Translations under genes and position numbers: made by a program | Part shown: positions 25,658 through 33,653 of the stretch, piece after piece | Layout of the letters: every line of letters begins with the position of its first letter | How positions within the stretch are numbered: the first letter of the stretch is position 1 | Notes under the pieces: model-generated | Seen by the model: the letters and a program-made list of their open reading frames with translations, nothing else | The model's database searches: none | Told to the model about the DNA's origin: nothing | Origin: an uncultured Bacteroidota bacterium | Lineage (GTDB): Bacteria; Bacteroidota; Bacteroidia; Flavobacteriales; Flavobacteriaceae | Direction of reading: 5' to 3' | Assembly: GCA_903838055.1 (NCBI GenBank) | Contig: CAILWV010000018.1 | Location: forward strand, 24,818 to 88,817 | Length of the DNA stretch: 64,000 nucleotides

Positions 25658-26527
25658 ATGAAAACTTTATTATCACCGATTATTGCAGGAACTATGAATT
25701 GGGGTGTATGGGATAAAAACCTTACAACTGCCGAAATGGCTCATTTAATACATATTTGTATTGAAAATAATATTACCTCTTTTGATCACGCCGATATTTA
25801 TGGCGGCTATACTACCGAAGCACAGTTTGGAAAAGCATTTTCAGAAAGTAAAATTTCTCGTGACAAAATGCAATTAATTTCAAAATGTGGAATTCAAGCT
25901 GTTTCAGACAATAGAACAACAACTTTGAAACATTATGATTATTCAAAAAAACACATTATTTGGTCGGTAGAAAATTCACTAAAAAATCTTCAAACCGATT
26001 ATTTAGATGTTTTATTATTACATCGCCCTAGTCCTTTATTGGTTGCTGACGAAATTGCGGAGGCGGTAGAAAAATTAAAATCAGAGGGTAAAATTATTGA
26101 TTTTGGCTTATCTAATTTTACCTCATCTCAAAGCGAATTAGTTCGAAGTAAAACCAAAATTAGTTACAATCAAATTCAGTTTTCGGCTACGCACCACGAA
26201 GCAATGTTGGACGGAAGCTTAGATTATATGCAACTGCACAAGATTACCCCAATGTCATGGAATCCGCTAGGAACTGTTTTTAGAGAAGACATTGACCAAA
26301 CCCGAAGATTGAAAAAATTATTGGTGCAATTGGTTGAAAAATATGGTGTGGGTTCAGATACTATTCTTTTAGCTTGGGTTTTAAAACACCCTTCTCAAGT
26401 TCACCCCGTTGCTGGAACCGTGAACATTGCCCGAATTCAGTCGTTGATGAAAGCGGTCGAGTTAAATCTTGACCATCTGGATTGGTTTGCAATTTGGTCA
26501 GAAAGTATGGGAAATAAAGTTCCTTAA
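25658..26527 (+). CDS. Aldo/keto reductase, YdhF-like
   Basis: NADPH-dependent reductase of 289 residues with a TIM-barrel pattern. The catalytic tetrad is visible: Asp43 and Tyr48 in FDHADIYGGY, Lys76 in LISKCG and His122 in LLLHRPSP. The cofactor-binding end has GTVNIARIQS. It resembles the YdhF branch (FDHADIYGGYTTE). The substrate is unknown. It is divergent from moxR and is followed by an AlbA-2 gene 52 nt later. Confidence 0.88.
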   Translation: MKTLLSPIIAGTMNWGVWDKNLTTAEMAHLIHICIENNITSFDHADIYGGYTTEAQFGKAFSESKISRDKMQLISKCGIQAVSDNRTTTLKHYDYSKKHIIWSVENSLKNLQTDYLDVLLLHRPSPLLVADEIAEAVEKLKSEGKIIDFGLSNFTSSQSELVRSKTKISYNQIQFSATHHEAMLDGSLDYMQLHKITPMSWNPLGTVFREDIDQTRRLKKLLVQLVEKYGVGSDTILLAWVLKHPSQVHPVAGTVNIARIQSLMKAVELNLDHLDWFAIWSESMGNKVP

Positions 26528-26579
26528 ATAACTATGGATTTACTAAAAAGGGAGCGCTGAAAACTGAAAACTAAAAAAT

Positions 26580-27740
26580 ATGATCAACAAACGACTTCTC
26601 ATTAAAAACCTTCTTGCTCACAATGATGAGAGCAGTTTTTATGATAAGAAACGGCAGTTGAATTTACATTCAAAAGAAGGGAAAGCCAAGTTTTTGAAAC
26701 ATATTTGTGCCTTATCTAATTCCAATCCTTCTAACAACTCCTATATTGTGGTTGGAGTGGAAGATCAGGATAATGAAATTACTGGGGATGATTTTTTTGA
26801 CGACAGTCGTATTCAAAATTTAGTGAATGCCTATCTTGAAAATCCCCCAAAAATTCAATACGAGAATGTGCCTTTTCCTAATTTGCCTAAGGATAAAGTG
26901 GTTGGCTTAGTCACAATCAAACCCAAATCGAAAACTTCTTCTTTTAAGAAAAACATTCATACCATTCTAGCTCATACGGTTTTTATTCGTCGTGGCAGTA
27001 ATTCTATTCCTACTTTAGACAAAATACCGTATTCAAAACAGAATATTGAAACAGTAATTAGCATTGAAAACAATTCTAGAAATAGTATTGCTCATACACT
27101 TGATGGTGTTATAGATTTTGTAAACAATCGGCACAAAGATATGCCGTCAAAATATAAAGTTTTCAAAGAATTATTTGTAATTTGTTGGGCGGGAATTCCT
27201 AAAAAAATACGCGATAAAACCTACTTTTCTAGAGTAGATATCGAACTCATAAATGAGCAAGTAAAACTATTTTATTCTGCACAAGATGAAGTAGAAATTT
27301 TTTATGATGAAAATACATTTACCATCACAGAATATGTTCCACTAGGATTGAACGACAAAACAAGTTATTACCCATTAGAGCAACAAAAGATATCTTTTTA
27401 TGACAATGGTTATTATAAAATTGAAACCGAAATGCTATTTGAACCTCCGCAATACAACCGAAAAGTATTGTATCATATTTACAATTCAACTTTGAGTTTA
27501 CTAAATAAATTACAAAAAGGATTAGAACTTACAGATCGTGAAAATAAAGATTTGATCAATGTTTCTTCAACATTAATGATTTGCTACCTCAATGGATTTA
27601 GCGAAGCCAAACAAAAATTAATAGACGCTAAGTATCTATTAAAAGAGCATAAAAACAAAACAATTTATGCGGGTTTTAAAGAAGTGATGCGGGTTTTGAG
27701 GAAAATGAAATATGGTGGTAATAAAATTGATGCAATTTGA
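26580..27740 (+). CDS. AlbA-2/Schlafen-type DNA-binding domain protein
   Basis: Protein of 386 residues. The first 150 residues match the AlbA_2 (Schlafen AlbA-like) domain: an acidic-hydrophobic start, LSNSNPSNNSYIVVGVED, VVGLVTIKP and HTVFIRRGSNSIP. The remaining part is helical and not recognised. Proteins with this domain often annotate as ATP-binding or transcriptional regulators, but here no ATPase domain follows. Nothing in the neighbourhood (an aldo/keto reductase before, a phosphatase after) explains its task. Confidence 0.7.
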   Translation: MINKRLLIKNLLAHNDESSFYDKKRQLNLHSKEGKAKFLKHICALSNSNPSNNSYIVVGVEDQDNEITGDDFFDDSRIQNLVNAYLENPPKIQYENVPFPNLPKDKVVGLVTIKPKSKTSSFKKNIHTILAHTVFIRRGSNSIPTLDKIPYSKQNIETVISIENNSRNSIAHTLDGVIDFVNNRHKDMPSKYKVFKELFVICWAGIPKKIRDKTYFSRVDIELINEQVKLFYSAQDEVEIFYDENTFTITEYVPLGLNDKTSYYPLEQQKISFYDNGYYKIETEMLFEPPQYNRKVLYHIYNSTLSLLNKLQKGLELTDRENKDLINVSSTLMICYLNGFSEAKQKLIDAKYLLKEHKNKTIYAGFKEVMRVLRKMKYGGNKIDAI

Positions 27741-27742
27741 AT

Positions 27743-27750
27743 TACTTTTG
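27743..27750 (+). promoter_or_regulatory. Promoter -7 element of the metallophosphatase gene
   Basis: TACTTTTG, exact TAnnTTTG, 20 nt before the ATG at 27771. Confidence 0.5.
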
Positions 27751-27770
27751 CAAAAGATTGTAAAATAAAA

Positions 27771-28508
27771 ATGAACAGAACATTAGTAATAGGTGATATT
27801 CACGGCGGATTACGAGCAGTACACCAAATAATGGAGCGTGCAACGGTAACATCAAATGATACTTTAATTTTTCTTGGTGATTATGTAGATGGCTGGAGCC
27901 AATCACCACAAGTTCTTGATTTTTTAATGGATCTAGGAACTAAGCAAAACTGCATCTTCCTTAGAGGTAATCACGATGAGTTGCTGTTGGATTGGTTAAC
28001 TGGAAATACCGAAAACATTAATGAAACCATGTGGTTCAAACATGGTGGTGAAGCAACAGTAACTGCATATGCATCTATTTCAGAGTACACTAAAAACAAA
28101 CATATTGCATTTTTAAAATCCTTGCAAAATTACTATCACGACGAGAAAAATAGATTATTTATTCATGCTGGTTTTACAAATATGCATGGCGTGACGTATG
28201 AATATTTTCCTAAATTGTTTTATTGGGATAGAACTTTATGGGAAACTGCTTTAGCATTAAATGACGAATTAAGTAAAGACAGTTTATATTACCCAAAACG
28301 ATTTACAATTTACGACGAAATTTATATTGGGCATACGCCCGTAACTCGAATAGAAAAAAATGTGCCTATAAAAAAAGCATGTATTTGGAATGTAGATACT
28401 GGTGCAGCCTTTAAAGGTCCTTTAACCATTATGGATGTTGAAACTAAGGATTTTTGGCAAAGCGAGCCCCTTCACCAATTATACTCAAATGAAAAAGGAA
28501 GAAATTAA
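27771..28508 (+). CDS. Serine/threonine-type metallophosphatase
   Basis: Calcineurin-like phosphoesterase of 245 residues. The metal motifs are complete: GDIHG with Asp9 and His11, GDYVDG with Asp37, and RGNHDE with Asn67 and His68, followed by a later IHAGF and IGHTP for the remaining histidines. The layout fits the PrpA/ApaH-like serine/threonine or diadenosine-tetraphosphate hydrolases. It is cytoplasmic (no signal peptide). Substrate not determined. Confidence 0.88.
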   Translation: MNRTLVIGDIHGGLRAVHQIMERATVTSNDTLIFLGDYVDGWSQSPQVLDFLMDLGTKQNCIFLRGNHDELLLDWLTGNTENINETMWFKHGGEATVTAYASISEYTKNKHIAFLKSLQNYYHDEKNRLFIHAGFTNMHGVTYEYFPKLFYWDRTLWETALALNDELSKDSLYYPKRFTIYDEIYIGHTPVTRIEKNVPIKKACIWNVDTGAAFKGPLTIMDVETKDFWQSEPLHQLYSNEKGRN

Positions 28509-28560
28509 TGGGGTTCTGGGTCTTGGGTTCTAGGTCTTGGGTTTTGGGTATTGAGGTTTT
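28508..28560. repeat. Short GGGTCTTGGGTT tandem stretch
   Basis: About 50 bp made of imperfect copies of GGTCTTGGGTTCTGG directly after the phosphatase stop, followed to 28610 by TTGATATTG-like repeats. Low complexity; no hairpin of note. Confidence 0.5.
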
Positions 28561-28595
28561 GTTTTTAATATTGAGATTGATTTTTGATATTGCAA

Positions 28596-28623
28596 TTGAT
28601 ATTGAATTGAATTTCTATATTTG
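28596..28623 (+). promoter_or_regulatory. Promoter of the small outer-membrane protein gene
   Basis: TTG at 28596-28598, 17-nt spacer, then TATATTTG at 28616-28623 (exact TAnnTTTG), 21 nt before the ATG at 28645. Confidence 0.55.
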
Positions 28624-28644
28624 TATTATTAAAATTAAAAACAA

Positions 28645-29127
28645 ATGCAAAAAATTATTATCTTATCGTTTATATTAGTTTCGACTTTTACTAATGCCCA
28701 AGCATATAAAGGTAAAGGCGATGTAAAATTTCAAGTTGGAGGAAATTTTCAAGATGGGGCTAACGGAATTTCTGTTTCTACCGATTTTGGAATAGGTGAA
28801 AATATATCTTATGGTTTTGTGGCTTCCTATTTATTGAAAACTACGGATACAAAATTTCTTGACAGAGTTGATTTAAAAGCACGATTTAATGCTAATATTG
28901 GTAATGTACTTAAAATGAGTGATAAAGTTGATATTTATCCTGGTTTAGATGTAGGTTTACGAAATTTTGGAGCACATCTTGGAGCGCGCTATTTCTTTAC
29001 AGATGGTTTTGGCGTATACAGTGAAGCGGGATTTCCTATTGCAAAATATGATACAAACCCAACAAGTGATTACTACAATTTAAACAATCAGTTTGTTTTT
29101 ACAATTGGTGCTTCTTTCAACTTATAA
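28645..29127 (+). CDS. Small outer-membrane beta-barrel protein
   Basis: Exported protein of 160 residues with a signal peptide (ends TNAQA) and alternating hydrophobic strands typical of an eight-stranded barrel (VKFQVGGNFQ, ISYGFVASYLL, FGAHLGARYFF, and a terminal phenylalanine-containing strand FVFTIGASFNL). From memory it matches a flavobacterial family annotated DUF6646. The phnA-like gene follows after 16 nt and is probably cotranscribed. Confidence 0.75.
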   Translation: MQKIIILSFILVSTFTNAQAYKGKGDVKFQVGGNFQDGANGISVSTDFGIGENISYGFVASYLLKTTDTKFLDRVDLKARFNANIGNVLKMSDKVDIYPGLDVGLRNFGAHLGARYFFTDGFGVYSEAGFPIAKYDTNPTSDYYNLNNQFVFTIGASFNL

Positions 29128-29143
29128 TTACAAATAAAACAAA

Positions 29144-29719
29144 ATGAGTGTTGTTACAGAAAAAAGATTAAAAGACAGAAGTGGTTCTAAATGTGAAATC
29201 AGCGGAAGTGATGAAAATTTAGTTCTATACATAGTAGCTCCAAAAACTGAGGCTACTCCGGAAAACTGTATTTTAATTACAAAGTCTTTGAAAGATCAAA
29301 TTGAAAATCCAGAAACTACCAATGCAAATGACTGGCGTGGATTAAGTGATAGTATGTGGAATGAGAATCTTCCGGTGCAAATTGTTTCTTGGAGAATGCA
29401 TGCAAGATTAAAAAATATGGATATGTTAGAAATGATGTATCTTGATGAAGATGCTTTAGAATGGGCAAAAGCCACAGGAGAAGCAGATGATGATGAAGGA
29501 AAAATAGTACACAAAGATTCAAATGGAAATGTTCTTTTAGACGGTGATTCTGTTGTATTAATAAAAGATTTAGATGTAAAAGGTGCTACTTTTACAGCTA
29601 AACGTGGCGCTGCAGTTCATAATATTAAATTAGTTTGGGACGATGCAACTCTTATTGAAGGACGTGTTGAAGGACAACATATTTATATTTTAACGCAATA
29701 CGTTAAGAAAACGAAGTAA
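29144..29719 (+). CDS. PhnA domain protein
   Basis: Protein of 191 residues. The C-terminal 70 residues match the PhnA domain (KDSNGNVLLDGDSVVLIKDL, then VKGATFTAKRGAAVHNIKLV and IYILTQYVKK). The N-terminal region has one Cys (SKCEISG) where the PhnA zinc ribbon would have four, so zinc binding is doubtful. PhnA was named for phosphonate use but its function is not established. It is followed by a strong two-way terminator. Confidence 0.85.
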   Translation: MSVVTEKRLKDRSGSKCEISGSDENLVLYIVAPKTEATPENCILITKSLKDQIENPETTNANDWRGLSDSMWNENLPVQIVSWRMHARLKNMDMLEMMYLDEDALEWAKATGEADDDEGKIVHKDSNGNVLLDGDSVVLIKDLDVKGATFTAKRGAAVHNIKLVWDDATLIEGRVEGQHIYILTQYVKKTK

Positions 29720-29780
29720 TTTTTAGTCAGGAATTACACTAATTTTCACAAATGAAAATGGAGTTGTAATTACACAAATA

Positions 29781-29810
29781 AAAAGCGTCCTGAAATTCAG
29801 GACGCTTTTT
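29781..29810. terminator. Two-way terminator between phnA-like and aldehyde dehydrogenase genes
   Basis: A near-perfect palindrome (AAAAGCGTCCTGAA with its complement, 14-bp arms) flanked by A and T runs, placed between convergent stops. It can serve both strands. Upstream, 29725-29775 has degenerate AATTACAC..AATTTTCACAAAT repeats. Confidence 0.85.
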
Positions 29811-29835
29811 ATATACTCTATGTTCTAACTATAAA

Positions 29836-31389
29836 CTACAAATCAAATTTTATTCCTTGTGCTAAAGGTAAACTTGTAGTGTAGTTAATTGTATTAGTTT
29901 GTCTTCTCATATAAGCTTTCCAAGCATCTGAACCAGACTCACGGCCGCCACCAGTTTCTTTTTCGCCACCAAAAGCACCTCCAATTTCTGCTCCTGAAGT
30001 ACCTATGTTTACGTTTGCAATTCCACAATCAGAACCAGCAACGGATAAAAAGGCTTCAGCTTCACGAAGATTATTGGTCATTATTGCAGAAGATAATCCT
30101 TGGGCAACACCATTTTGGATTGCTATTGCATCGTGTACATCACCAGAATATTTAATAAAATATAATACCGGTGCAAATGTTTCGTGTTGAACAATTTCAA
30201 AATCATTTTTAGCTTCCGCAATAGCTGGTTTTACATAACAACCACTTTCATATCCTGCTCCAGAAAGAACGCCACCTTCAACAAGGATTTTTCCTCCTTG
30301 GGCAACTACTTTTTCTAAAGCTTGGTTGTACATTTCTACTGCATGGGTGTCAATAAGTGGACCAACGTGGTTGTTTTGATCTAAAGGATTTCCAATTCGT
30401 AATTGTCCGTAAGCACCAACAATAGCATCTCTAACTTTATCATATATGCTTTCGTGGATGATTAATCTTCGTGTAGATGTACAACGTTGACCTGCTGTTC
30501 CTACAGCTCCAAATACAGCTCCGATAACCGTCATTTTAATGTCGGCATCTGGAGTTACAATAATTGCATTATTTCCTCCTAATTCTAATAACGAATTTCC
30601 TAAACGAGCCGCACATGCCTGCGCTACAATTTTACCCATTCTAGTAGATCCTGTTGCAGAAACTAAAGGAACACGTTTATCGTGTGTCATTAATTCTCCA
30701 ACTTTATAGTCGCCATTGATTAAGCAAGAAATTCCTTCGGGAAGGTTATTTTCTTTTAATACTTCGGCAATTATATTTTGACAAGCTATTCCGCAAAGAG
30801 GTGTTTTTTCAGATGGTTTCCAAACGCAAACGTCACCACAAATCCAAGCTAATGCGGTATTCCAAGCCCATACTGCCACCGGAAAGTTGAATGCCGAAAT
30901 GATTCCTACTACTCCTAACGAGTGGTATTGTTCGTACATGCGGTGACCTGGACGCTCAGAGTGCATAGTTAATCCGTGCAATTGACGTGAAAGCCCTACT
31001 GCAAAATCGCAGATGTCGATCATTTCTTGTACTTCGCCATAACCTTCTTGAAGAGATTTTCCCATTTCGTAAGAAACAAGTTTCCCTAGAGCTTCTTTAT
31101 TTTTACGTAATTTATCTCCAAACTGACGTACAATTTCACCACGTTGTGGAGCTGGCATTAGTTTGAAAGTTTTAAAAGCTTCGGTAGCGGTTTGCATTAC
31201 TTTTTCGTAATCTTCGGGAGTAGTAGTTTTTACTTTTCCTATTAATTGACCGTCTACTGGGGAGTAACTTTCAATTATTGATCCGTTAGAAAAATTATTG
31301 TTTCCAGTTGAAGTTCCTTCATTAATGGCTTTTACACCTAAAACTGCTAGTGCTTCGACCATTCCGAATTGTTGTGCAATTGTTGACAT
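29836..31389 (-). CDS. amaB: Aldehyde dehydrogenase, ALDH7 family (aminoadipic-semialdehyde type)
   Basis: NAD-dependent dehydrogenase of 517 residues that oxidises an aldehyde, probably 2-aminoadipate semialdehyde (piperideine-6-carboxylate) in lysine breakdown, to the acid. The catalytic Cys303 is in GTAGQRCTS and the general base Glu269 in LLELGGNN. The stretches EMGKSLQEGYGEVQEM, SSAIMTNN and TSGAEIGGAFGGEK resemble human ALDH7A1 rather than the ALDH8 enzymes of the kynurenine branch. The start is set at 31389 because the longer in-frame version from 31428 runs through a TAnnTTTG promoter element. Confidence 0.85.
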   Translation of the reverse strand: MSTIAQQFGMVEALAVLGVKAINEGTSTGNNNFSNGSIIESYSPVDGQLIGKVKTTTPEDYEKVMQTATEAFKTFKLMPAPQRGEIVRQFGDKLRKNKEALGKLVSYEMGKSLQEGYGEVQEMIDICDFAVGLSRQLHGLTMHSERPGHRMYEQYHSLGVVGIISAFNFPVAVWAWNTALAWICGDVCVWKPSEKTPLCGIACQNIIAEVLKENNLPEGISCLINGDYKVGELMTHDKRVPLVSATGSTRMGKIVAQACAARLGNSLLELGGNNAIIVTPDADIKMTVIGAVFGAVGTAGQRCTSTRRLIIHESIYDKVRDAIVGAYGQLRIGNPLDQNNHVGPLIDTHAVEMYNQALEKVVAQGGKILVEGGVLSGAGYESGCYVKPAIAEAKNDFEIVQHETFAPVLYFIKYSGDVHDAIAIQNGVAQGLSSAIMTNNLREAEAFLSVAGSDCGIANVNIGTSGAEIGGAFGGEKETGGGRESGSDAWKAYMRRQTNTINYTTSLPLAQGIKFDL

Positions 31390-31425
31390 TGTATATTTTT
31401 TAGTTTTGTTCTTTAGATTATTAAG

Positions 31426-31433
31426 CAAAAATA
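31426..31433 (-). promoter_or_regulatory. Promoter -7 element of the aldehyde dehydrogenase
   Basis: Minus-strand TATTTTTG, exact TAnnTTTG, 36 nt before the ATG at 31389. It supports the shorter protein. Confidence 0.5.
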
Positions 31434-31635
31434 GTAGATTATTTTGAATAATTGATAATTAAGTGGGCATCTTGATTAAGGGTAAAATTTAAACACGATT
31501 GGCACGAATTTTCACGGATTGAATCTGCAAAAGGCAGATACTTCCTAACAGGTCTTTTTGGTTCTTGGTTTTGGAAACCTTGCAGGAGTTAAATACCTAT
31601 TAATATTTGATTATTTCAAATTTCTTTTGATTTTT

Positions 31636-31776
31636 TAGCCCAGATAGAAATGTAAAGCCCGGAACAAAAAAAGTAAGAATTTCTTGTTTTAAAAAAGCGA
31701 CCAAAGGAAGCTATTTTTATTACAATAGAAATATTACTTTTTATGTGAGGACTTGAAATGTAGAGCTGGATTAGCT
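31636..31776. repeat. Interspersed element with conserved ends, copy 2
   Basis: About 141 bp from TAGCCCAGATAGAAATGTAA to CTTGAAATGTAGAGCTGGAT, sharing both ends with the element at 13919-14022 but with an unrelated centre. It fills the second half of the 31430-31777 gap and ends at the dioxygenase stop. The first half holds only degenerate CACGATTGGCACGAATTTTC and CCTAACAGG-type fragments. Confidence 0.55.
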
Positions 31777-31777
31777 A

Positions 31778-32323
31778 CTAAAAACTTTCTTTTTCTACAA
31801 ATTTTGGGTTGGTTTCCATAATGGTTCCACATTTTTTGCAGGTGCGTTTTTCAATTGAATTATAGAACTCTTTGAAATGGGGAAGAAAATCATTTTCGAT
31901 GTTGTGCAATTCAAAGTAGGCTTCGTGGAGTTTGTGGTTGCAGTTTTCACAAAACCAAAGCAGTCCATCGGTGAAGCCTTTTCCGTCACGTTTTCTTTCT
32001 ATTACCAGTCCTATAGAATTTTCGGTACGGCTTGGTGAATGCGGAGTTTTAGCAGGAAGTAAGAACATATCGCCTGCAGAAAGGTGCATGGTTTTTTTTT
32101 GGCAGTCTTCTTGAATATAAACTGTGATATCGCCTTCTAGTTGATAAAACAATTCTTCGGTTTCGTTATAGTGGTAATCTTTACGAGCATTAGGGCCTGC
32201 AACAATCATGACAATATAATCACCCGAATCTACATAAATATTTTTATTGCCTACTGGAGGAACTAAAAGATGTCTGTTTTGCTCAATCCAATTGGATAGA
32301 TTAAATGGTTTTAGAGTTGCCAT
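31778..32323 (-). CDS. nbaC: 3-hydroxyanthranilate 3,4-dioxygenase
   Basis: Cupin iron dioxygenase of 181 residues that opens the ring of 3-hydroxyanthranilate in the kynurenine route toward quinolinate and NAD. The iron ligands His51, Glu57 and His95 and the substrate arginines Arg47 and Arg99 are at the same positions as in the well-studied bacterial enzyme. A rubredoxin-like site is present (Cys125, Cys128, Cys162, Cys165). Other kynurenine genes are not in the window. It is upstream of, and on the same strand as, the ALDH7-type gene but separated by about 390 nt with a promoter between. Confidence 0.93.
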   Translation of the reverse strand: MATLKPFNLSNWIEQNRHLLVPPVGNKNIYVDSGDYIVMIVAGPNARKDYHYNETEELFYQLEGDITVYIQEDCQKKTMHLSAGDMFLLPAKTPHSPSRTENSIGLVIERKRDGKGFTDGLLWFCENCNHKLHEAYFELHNIENDFLPHFKEFYNSIEKRTCKKCGTIMETNPKFVEKESF

Positions 32324-32349
32324 AACTTATTTTTTTACGAAATTACTAA

Positions 32350-32379
32350 AAATAAAAAAGGTTAGCCTAAGCTAACCTT
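32350..32379 (-). terminator. Terminator of the exported EEP enzyme gene
   Basis: Perfect 9-bp stem AAGGTTAGC / GCTAACCTT (32358-32366 with 32371-32379), 4-nt loop, followed on the minus strand by a TTTTTTATTTTT tract, 8 nt past the stop at 32387. Confidence 0.85.
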
Positions 32380-32386
32380 GAAAATA

Positions 32387-33514
32387 TTATTTTGTTTGTT
32401 TTATAAGATAGATATACACCGGAAAGTGGTCACTAAAACCTACATCATTAATAGAGTGTCTTAGCGGGTAGCCTTTGTACTGCCCTGTAGTTTGTATCAT
32501 AAAAGGTTTGTTGTAAATGCCGGCTTTCCAATATCTGAAAGAGGAATAATCTGGGTTTACAAATTGTTGGGAAACCATTATTTGGTCGAAGATATCCCCT
32601 GCATCTCTATAAAATAAAGAAGCATTGCCTTCTTTTGCCATTTGTTCGAATGGGTTGTAGATATCACCAGATTCTTTTAGTTCGGTTTTTTTAAGTTTAG
32701 CTCCTAGAGCAACTTTTACGCTACGATTATATGAACCATCATTTAAATCGCCCATAGTAAGAATTTTAGCATTTGGATTTATCTTTACTAAAGAATCGAT
32801 TATTTTTCTATTTAATGCTCCAGCGGCTTCTCTAAATGGGGAACTTTTCTTTTCACCTCCTGAACGAGATGGCCAGTGGTTAACAATAATATTTATTTCT
32901 TCGCCATCTAAAAAACCTGTAACTAATAATTGGTCACGGGTAAAAACTCTTTCCGAATTAAGTTCAATTTCCGATTTATCATCTGAAGCATCATCGGTTT
33001 CTGCTTTCTTTTTAGAAGAATTATCCATTTGTTTTTTATAAATAATCAATGGAATATTAATTGAACTAGTAACTTTAAAATGTTTCTTTTGGTACAATAA
33101 TGCTACGTCAATACCTCTATGGTCAGGTGAATCGTAATGCACGATACCATAATCGGAAACAGCCAATTTAGGTTGCTTTATTAAATCTTCTAGAACACCA
33201 CGGTTTTCAATTTCGGCACCTCCAATAAAGGTTGGTGGATTTGGATTTTTTTTATCTTCAATTGGTCCTACGCCTATTTCAGATAATACTCTAGATAAAT
33301 TTTCAAGTTTTTGATGGTATTTTTTTGACGTCCAGTTTTGCGCTCCAGAAGGCAACCATTCTTCATCGATAATTTTAGGGTCGTTAATTGTGTCGAATAA
33401 GTTTTCAAAATTATAAAAAGCAACTGTATGAACTAGGTAGTTTTTTGCTTGTGCGTTACTTTTATTAATTGCGATTAAAGCAATAAAAAGCACTAAAAAG
33501 GATTTAATTTTCAT
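32387..33514 (-). CDS. Exported endonuclease/exonuclease/phosphatase-fold enzyme
   Basis: Protein of 375 residues with a signal peptide (ends NAQA) and the EEP fold motifs: FYNFENLFDT with the metal Glu37, NHWPSRSGG, TMGDLNDGSYNRS, and the terminal SDHFPVYIYL holding the catalytic Asp-His. The family hydrolyses phosphodiesters or phosphate esters, including DNase I, sphingomyelinase and inositol phosphatases. It is divergent from the TonB receptor operon, sharing the 139-nt gap, which is why I connect them. Substrate not readable from sequence. Confidence 0.85.
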   Translation of the reverse strand: MKIKSFLVLFIALIAINKSNAQAKNYLVHTVAFYNFENLFDTINDPKIIDEEWLPSGAQNWTSKKYHQKLENLSRVLSEIGVGPIEDKKNPNPPTFIGGAEIENRGVLEDLIKQPKLAVSDYGIVHYDSPDHRGIDVALLYQKKHFKVTSSINIPLIIYKKQMDNSSKKKAETDDASDDKSEIELNSERVFTRDQLLVTGFLDGEEINIIVNHWPSRSGGEKKSSPFREAAGALNRKIIDSLVKINPNAKILTMGDLNDGSYNRSVKVALGAKLKKTELKESGDIYNPFEQMAKEGNASLFYRDAGDIFDQIMVSQQFVNPDYSSFRYWKAGIYNKPFMIQTTGQYKGYPLRHSINDVGFSDHFPVYIYLIKQTK

Positions 33515-33586
33515 AAATTGTATATTAATTTATTGTCAAGTTTTTATAAACTCAGGGTCAAAAGTAGTAATATTATTAAAATAATG

Positions 33587-33594
33587 TACCTTTG
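33587..33594 (+). promoter_or_regulatory. Promoter -7 element of the TonB receptor operon
   Basis: TACCTTTG, exact TAnnTTTG, 59 nt before the ATG at 33654; this leaves a leader of about 55 nt. Confidence 0.5.
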
Positions 33595-33653
33595 TAGGCT
33601 GTTAAGTTTTTACTAAGGCTTCAGTATTAAGAAAAATTAATTTAAATCAATTT

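Noticed and set aside
31430..31635. Possible small RNA or gene in the gap before the dioxygenase
   Set aside because: Only degenerate repeat fragments and no strong hairpin, promoter or coding signal were seen.
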